Assembly (NCBI GenBank): GCA_002104895.1
Contig: MCFG01000319.1
Coordinates: forward strand, 52,501-72,500
From: Anaeromyces robustus
Lineage: Eukaryota > Neocallimastigomycota > Neocallimastigomycetes > Neocallimastigales > Neocallimastigaceae
Length of the DNA: 20,000 bases
Reading direction: 5' to 3'
A program made the translations under genes and the position numbers. The notes below the pieces were generated by a model. That model searched no databases, was not told where the DNA came from, and saw only the letters and a program-made list of their open reading frames with translations. Of the stretch, positions 10,601 through 20,000 are shown piece after piece. Position 1 is the first letter of the stretch, and every line of letters begins with the position of its first letter.

Positions 10601-12752
10601 TAAATGAGTAAACTTTTTTTTCATTTTATAAAAAGATATATAATAAAGAATTTTTAATAATATGTTACATATTATATATAATTATATATTAATACTTATT
10701 ATATTTTTTAATTATAAAATTAATTACAAAATATTTAGGTTACGTTGTTGCTAATTTATTTGAAACTGAAAAAAATTATCTTGCGGATTTATATACATTA
10801 AATAATGTATGAATTATTGTTTATATATATATTATTTACTGTATTTTTTTTATCTTTATTATTAATTTATTTAGTATAAACTATTATAATTTTACATAAA
10901 AAAACATACTTAACATACTTTTTTTTTTTAAATATACTTATATAATTTTAAATTATATATAGTTCTTTAAAGAAAAACTTAAAACTATTATTAGTCCAGT
11001 AGCATTAATTAGTATCTTTGAAGGTGTTGGTAAGAAATGTTGATATGTTTAAAATAATATATATATTGATTAAATATTGTTTATTATAAATAAAAGTATG
11101 ATTCATTATTAATTTAAAACATTTTTTTATTTATTTTTAAATAGATGATCTTTTTGAATTACATAAAAGGTTTTATAAATCATTATATAAAGTCGTTCGT
11201 AATTGGAATAAAAATTCGTTAATTGGAAAACTTTTTATTGAATATGTAAATATCAAAATAAATAATTAATTAATAATTAAATGAAAAGGAAGAAGATATT
11301 TTGAAATTTTATTAATATTTAATATAATACATAATATATTGTATTAATTTAAAATATACATCATTTAATAGAGGCATGAATGGCAAATTTATCAAAATTT
11401 TATTGATAATTATGCAAGATCACTAGAAGCTATTAGAAGAGAAGAAGAAACCAATCCGCAATTTAGACAATTTATGAAGGTAAAAAAATAGTTACTGTTT
11501 ATTATTAATAATCAGAATGTACATTCAATATATTAACATATATTTAATATTTATAATTAAAAAAATAATATGTAATTAATTAAAAAAAAATTTTAAAAAA
11601 GGATTGTTTAGCAAGTACTGAAACCAATAGAAAAAGTTTAAAAGAATATTTAATGTTTCCGGTTCAACGTACAACAAGATATTCTTTAATTATTAAAGGT
11701 ATTATAAATTTTTAAATTACATATATCATTTTAAAATTATCATTATTAATATATATTATTATAATATATATATAAATAAAAATGATTAATAAAATATCTT
11801 TATAATAATTATCTCTATATGAAGATTTAATTAAATATATTGATAAAGATCATCCGGATTATAATGATTTAAATTTGGCATTAAAAGAAATGACATTATT
11901 AGCTACAAAAGTTAATGATGTTAAAAGGAGAGAAGAAGAAACTACATCAATGTTTACAGCCTTTGAACAGACTGAAAATTGTCCCCCAACTATCATTACT
12001 CATAAACGTAGACTTATCTATCAAATTGATGTATTAGATATACTTAAAAATCGTAGACCAATGCATATATTCCTTTTTTCTGATTTATTTATGTTAACAA
12101 AAACTAATAAAAATGCAACAACGGCGACTGCTTTAATTTCACATCCATTAGCTCGTGTTCTTAGAAGTCATTCTAAACAAATTTATAGATATGTTAGATG
12201 TATTGATTATCGAGATATCATTATTGAAGAAGATGAACAATATCGTAAATATTTCTTTTATATATATTGATAAAATATTAAAAATAAAATTTAATGATAA
12301 AACAAGATTTTATATAAATAATTATTATATTAAAAAATAATTAATTCAGTAATTATTATTAATACATAAAGTATATACAAAATACATGAATACTAATACA
12401 TATTCATAATAAATATTTGTCTATTTTAATAATATTATATAAAAAATATTTATGAACAGAACGAAAAAACATTGTTAGATTAATATTAAATTATAAAAAG
12501 GACAGATACACAAATAATAATTTTAATATGAATAATGATCCCTTAACATCTATAGGTAGTTCAGGAAGTATAAATACTCTTCCTTTATCATCTGGAACAA
12601 CATTTCCTTCTAATACAATACCTGATTCTGAATATACCCTTTACTGCTTCCAGTTTGTTCAGTATGATGCTGAAAAACAATATAGTAAATTTATATTGGC
12701 TTTAAAAACATTAAAAGAAGGAAAAGGAGCAGATTGGATTGTTGATGATTAA
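7583..12752 (+). CDS. Rho guanine-nucleotide exchange factor (DH-PH), eight exons
   Basis: Join 7583-10346, 10739-10806, 10963-11029, 11145-11245, 11372-11479, 11602-11698, 11825-12244 and 12460-12752. All introns are GT-AG, phases agree, and the product is 1305 residues. Residues 1-920 are Ser/Asn-rich and probably disordered, with a short poly-Gln (about 134-140), Arg-Arg-Asn-Asn-Ser repeats and an acidic DDEDDEPPTP stretch just before the catalytic part. The DH domain covers about 922-1105: ANLFETEKNYLADL (CR1), FEGVDDLFELHKRF (CR2), and LMFPVQRTTRYSLIIKDLI (CR3, the signature helix). A PH domain follows (about 1110-1295), starting near HKRRLIYQIDVLD and ending in a helix around YDAEKQYSKFILALKTL, with Thr- and Ser-rich loop insertions. 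DH-PH proteins load GTP onto Rho/Rac/Cdc42 GTPases at membranes to control actin and polarity; the target GTPase cannot be read from sequence. The Met at 7583 is the first in the open frame. Confidence 0.88.
8021..8098 (+). repeat. 39-bp in-frame duplication in the RhoGEF N-terminus
   Basis: The two adjacent units (8021-8059 and 8060-8098) encode NSRTRRNNSENDT and NSRSRRNNSENET. A related LGRNNSSKSETLH follows about 25 residues later. Each carries an Arg-rich motif with a downstream Ser, a possible basophilic-kinase or 14-3-3 site (inference). Confidence 0.85.
10452..10600 (+). repeat. AAT/AGTAAT repeat inside RhoGEF intron 1
   Basis: Two blocks of alternating AGT-AAT hexamers are separated and flanked by pure AAT runs, all within the 392-bp intron 10347-10738. 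The minus-strand poly-Tyr frame over it is not a gene. Confidence 0.9.
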
Positions 12753-13795
12753 TTATAACAAATAAATAAAGATAAAATAAAGATAAAATATAAAAAAAAA
12801 AAGTAAAAATAATAAAAATCATTTATAGCAAAATAATAAAATAACAAGGAAATAATGATATTATAGAAAGCTTATTTTATATATTTAGTATTTATCTAAT
12901 AATTAGTATAATATTTTAAAAATATTGATAATAAAACATATATTTTTGTTACTAATATAATAAATATTAACAATAAAATACCAAGAATAATGAAATATTA
13001 ATTAGAAATTGAACTATCACATAATTATCTTTTTCAATATTGCACATAAACTTTTATTCATTTTTAAAATTAAATATAAATATATATATAAAAGTACTTT
13101 TATATTATTTATTTAAAAAAAATAAAATAATAATTAAAATATAAAAAAAAAAAAACAAAATATAATAAAATAAAATAATGTTATATAATATTAAAAATAT
13201 AAAATATTAGATATTTAAAAAATTATTATATTTTATATGTTTGTTTCATTCAAAATAAAAAATAGACTAATACAACATAAGTTTATTATTATAAATTTTA
13301 TTAAAAAATAAAATAGATAGTATTTGTATTTGTTTAATTTTTGACTGTAATTATATGCATTATATTATTTACCACTTTTACTTAACATTTAATAATTTTT
13401 TTTTCAGTATTATCCATTATTTAATATATCTTTCTATATATAAAATATTAAAAAAAAAAAAAAAGTAATTTTATATATGATAGGAAATGTTAATACTATT
13501 ATTATTTTTTTTTTCAACAATTATTTCAATTGTTAATAAATTTATATTATATTATAAATCAATATTAAAAATGAGTATATTTATGTATCATATTTTTAAA
13601 TATATATAATATAATATTTAATATTATTTAATATAAGATAATATAATGAATATTAAAATAAGAATTATAATTATATTTATTATAATATATTATAATACAA
13701 TTTAAATATTATTTAATATATTTTATTTTGTGTTTTAAAAATTTAACTATAAAAATAAAATAATATAAAATAAATTTTAATAAATAAATAATATA

Positions 13796-13842
<47 letters not shown>

Positions 13843-14340
13843 ATATAATAAATAAAAAATCTCAAGAATTAAAGTTTAATTAATATTAATCATATATATT
13901 AAAATTTATGTTTTTTAATCTTTTATTTATTAATTTTAATGTATTTATTTTGTTTTTCCATACTTTTTTACTATTTTTTTTAGTTATTTTTTTTTAGAAC
14001 AATAATAATATAATAAAAAAGAATAATCAAATAGTAAAAAATATCTTGAAAGTAAAAAAATACCTTTCATAAATAAATAAATAAATAATAATAAAATAAA
14101 TACTATTAATATTAAAAACATATTTCAAAATAAAATAAAAGTTATTGCAATCCATTTTAATATTCATTATATATATATATTTATTTGTTGTATTAGTGTT
14201 TATGTATTGTTTGTATATATAACAAAATTATAATTACAATAAACAAAAAAAGTTTAATGAACATATAAATAAGATTTTATAAATAAATATTAAAGAAAAG
14301 AAATATATTTATCATTATATTAATAATATATTATAATAAA
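12753..14340. other. AT-rich spacer between RhoGEF and ArfGAP genes
   Basis: Nearly pure A/T sequence with homopolymers, (TA)n stretches and the AAAT microsatellite at 13797-13844. Both strands were scanned and no coding or structural RNA signal was seen. Confidence 0.65.
13797..13844. repeat. (AAAT)n microsatellite
   Basis: About twelve uninterrupted AAAT copies, the complement of the TTTA unit that is expanded at three other places in this window. Confidence 0.9.
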
Positions 14341-18467
<4,127 letters not shown>

Positions 18468-18681
18468 ATAATATAAATAATATAGTATCTTATATATATT
18501 ATCAATATTAAATACTATTTACGAAAATATGCTTAAAAAAAATAAAAATAAAGAACATATAAAAGATAAAATAAAATTAAAAACTAAAAATGAAATAATA
18601 GAAAAAACTATTAAAAAATAAAGAAATAAAAATAAAAATAAAAATAAAAACAAATTATAAAAGATAAAGGGAAAATGTAAA

Positions 18682-18721
<40 letters not shown>

Positions 18722-19420
18722 AAAAAAATACTATTAAATATAATATACAAGGATCTAAATTATTCGTATATTTTTATATATATATATTAATAATTATAAT
18801 TATAGATTTATATATATATATATATATATTTATAAAAAATAAAAATAAAATCATCGTTTATAAGTTTATAAATATCTTTTTACTTATTATGAATATATAT
18901 ATATTAAAAAATATAAATATAAAAAAAATAAGTAAAAATTAATGAATATTATCATAAATATATTATATGTACAAAACCAAAAAGATTATATTATTTGTGA
19001 GAAAATAATTACCAAAATAAAATAAAAATATACATTAATTAAATTTATATATAATATACATATAATTGAAAAAGTTTTCAAAATAAAATTAAAAAAAAAA
19101 AATAAAATAAACTACAGTTATATTTTACATTTCTATTTTAATTTTTTTTTTTTTACTTATTTTTATTATTAATTTTGAATTTATAATATGAATATTAATT
19201 ATAATAATAACAATAGCAATATCTTATTTAAAGTAGTATAAAATAGTAATGATTTGATTATAAATATGATTATGTACAATTTAAATAAATATTTATATTA
19301 TTCTTTATTAATTCACTTGTTTGTTTGTTGTTTATATAAAAAAATTAATTATGTTTTATTTTGCTTTGCTTTGTTTTTTTGTTTTTTGTTTTTTGTTTTT
19401 TATTTTTTGTTTTTATAGTA
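18468..19420. other. Spacer between convergent ArfGAP and SPFH genes
   Basis: The spacer holds both 3' flanks. It has a 35-base poly-A run (18685-18719), (TA)n stretches and a TTTTG-type repeat at about 19353-19416 that lies just beyond the minus-strand gene's stop. No gene is seen. Confidence 0.65.
18685..18719. repeat. Poly-A tract (35 bases)
   Basis: A single uninterrupted A run 218 bp downstream of the ArfGAP stop. No target-site duplication or coding remnant was noticed beside it, so a retrocopy tail is not supported. Confidence 0.85.
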
Positions 19421-20000
19421 TTATATACTTATTGTGGGTTGAGCTTCGGAATTACCCTAAAATTATGTTTATATTTTTTTTTTAATAAATAAAAAATAAT
19501 TTAATATATATCTTTGTAACTAAACTTTTTATGTATGAATGTTTAATTTAATCATTTACATTTTTTAATTATTTTTTTTATTTCAATTTATTTATTAATT
19601 TATTTATTATATAATATTTACCACTGATACAGTTAAAATGTTTGATACCAATCTTGATTTATCATTATCTGACATAGTAATGCCGCGAGTTTCTATTTCT
19701 TTAACAGTATCTACAGCTAAACTTACTGCACCGTCCATAATGATTTGTTTAGCTCTATTTTACGTAATTTTCATATTATATAAAATTAAAGAATATAAAT
19801 ATATTTATAATTGACAAATAATAATTAAAAAGTAATAAAAATTATTCTTTATATTTGTTAAATTCATATTTAATATATATATTATCAATGATATTATAAC
19901 TTACTCCACCATAGCTTTAGCTTGTTGTTTCTTTAACATAATTGATGCTACTTCTTTAGAATAACTTAATTCATTTAATAAAATAGAAATAATTTCTATA
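19421..20000 (-). CDS. SPFH/band-7-like protein of bacterial type, C-terminal 87 residues (cut by window end)
   Basis: Minus-strand join of 20000-19905, 19754-19622 and 19456-19421, stop at 19423-19421. The two introns (19904-19755, 19621-19457) are GT-AG and in phase. The visible protein reads EVASIMLKKQQAKAMVE, then AKQIIMDGAVSLAVDTVKEIE, then SRLVSNILTVSV, ending GNSEAQPTISI. This order is the C-terminal signature remembered from bacterial SPFH (stomatin/prohibitin/flotillin superfamily) proteins: a Lys/Arg-Gln-Gln-Ala helix, a GAVG-type segment, an MVSNLLVVL helix and a REAQPVVNTG tail. Such proteins scaffold membrane microdomains; the SPFH domain itself would be upstream of the window. 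Without the last intron the frame would end at 19607 and lose the QP tail, so the spliced form is preferred. Transfer from a bacterium followed by intron gain is inferred. Confidence 0.7.

Noticed and set aside
10439-10624. Minus-strand poly-Tyr frame
   Set aside because: It is the complement of the AAT/AGT repeat inside a RhoGEF intron.
12155-12340. 61-residue frame over the PH-domain exon
   Set aside because: It lies in a different frame from the DH-PH protein and runs into intron sequence.

Overview
The window is a eukaryotic nuclear fragment of extreme A+T content. It has long tetranucleotide and trinucleotide repeats, Asn- and Ser-rich proteins, and short AT-rich GT-AG introns. Gene content (a fungal-type ArfGAP-UBA protein of the Gts1/Ucp3 kind, GT17 glycosyltransferase paralogs, a RhoGEF, and a bacterial-looking SPFH protein that carries introns) fits an anaerobic gut fungus (Neocallimastigomycota) best. 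A dictyostelid would share the base composition and poly-Asn, so the assignment is an inference.

Layout: (1) 2-5148 holds two head-to-tail paralogs of a GT17 glycosyltransferase. The first is cut by the window edge. The second is nearly full length but carries a one-base frameshift near 3514. Between them is about 1.4 kb of AT-rich DNA with a roughly 218-bp TTTA tract and a decayed copy of the first gene's 3' end. (2) 5149-7582 has no intact gene. On the minus strand it contains a chain of frame-shifted coding-like segments (5340-6255) and a striking GC-richer island (6160-6365) of unknown nature, then a four-copy 40-bp tandem repeat. (3) 7583-12752 is an eight-exon gene for a 1305-residue Rho guanine-nucleotide exchange factor with a very long disordered N-terminus and DH-PH domains at the C-terminus. 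(4) 12753-14340 is empty AT-rich spacer. (5) 14341-18467 is a seven-exon gene for an 888-residue ArfGAP with two UBA domains and a Gln/Asn-rich tail bearing DPF and NPF motifs. Its usual catalytic Arg is replaced by Gln. (6) 19421-20000, minus strand, is the 3' end (three exons) of an SPFH/band-7-type protein resembling bacterial ones and convergent with the ArfGAP gene.

All exon models were joined by hand. For the RhoGEF, ArfGAP and SPFH genes every junction has GT and AG ends, the phases agree, and the joined lengths are exact multiples of three. The RhoGEF and ArfGAP proteins could both act in small-GTPase control of actin and membrane traffic, and the GT17 proteins in the secretory pathway, but nothing indicates that the genes are functionally linked.
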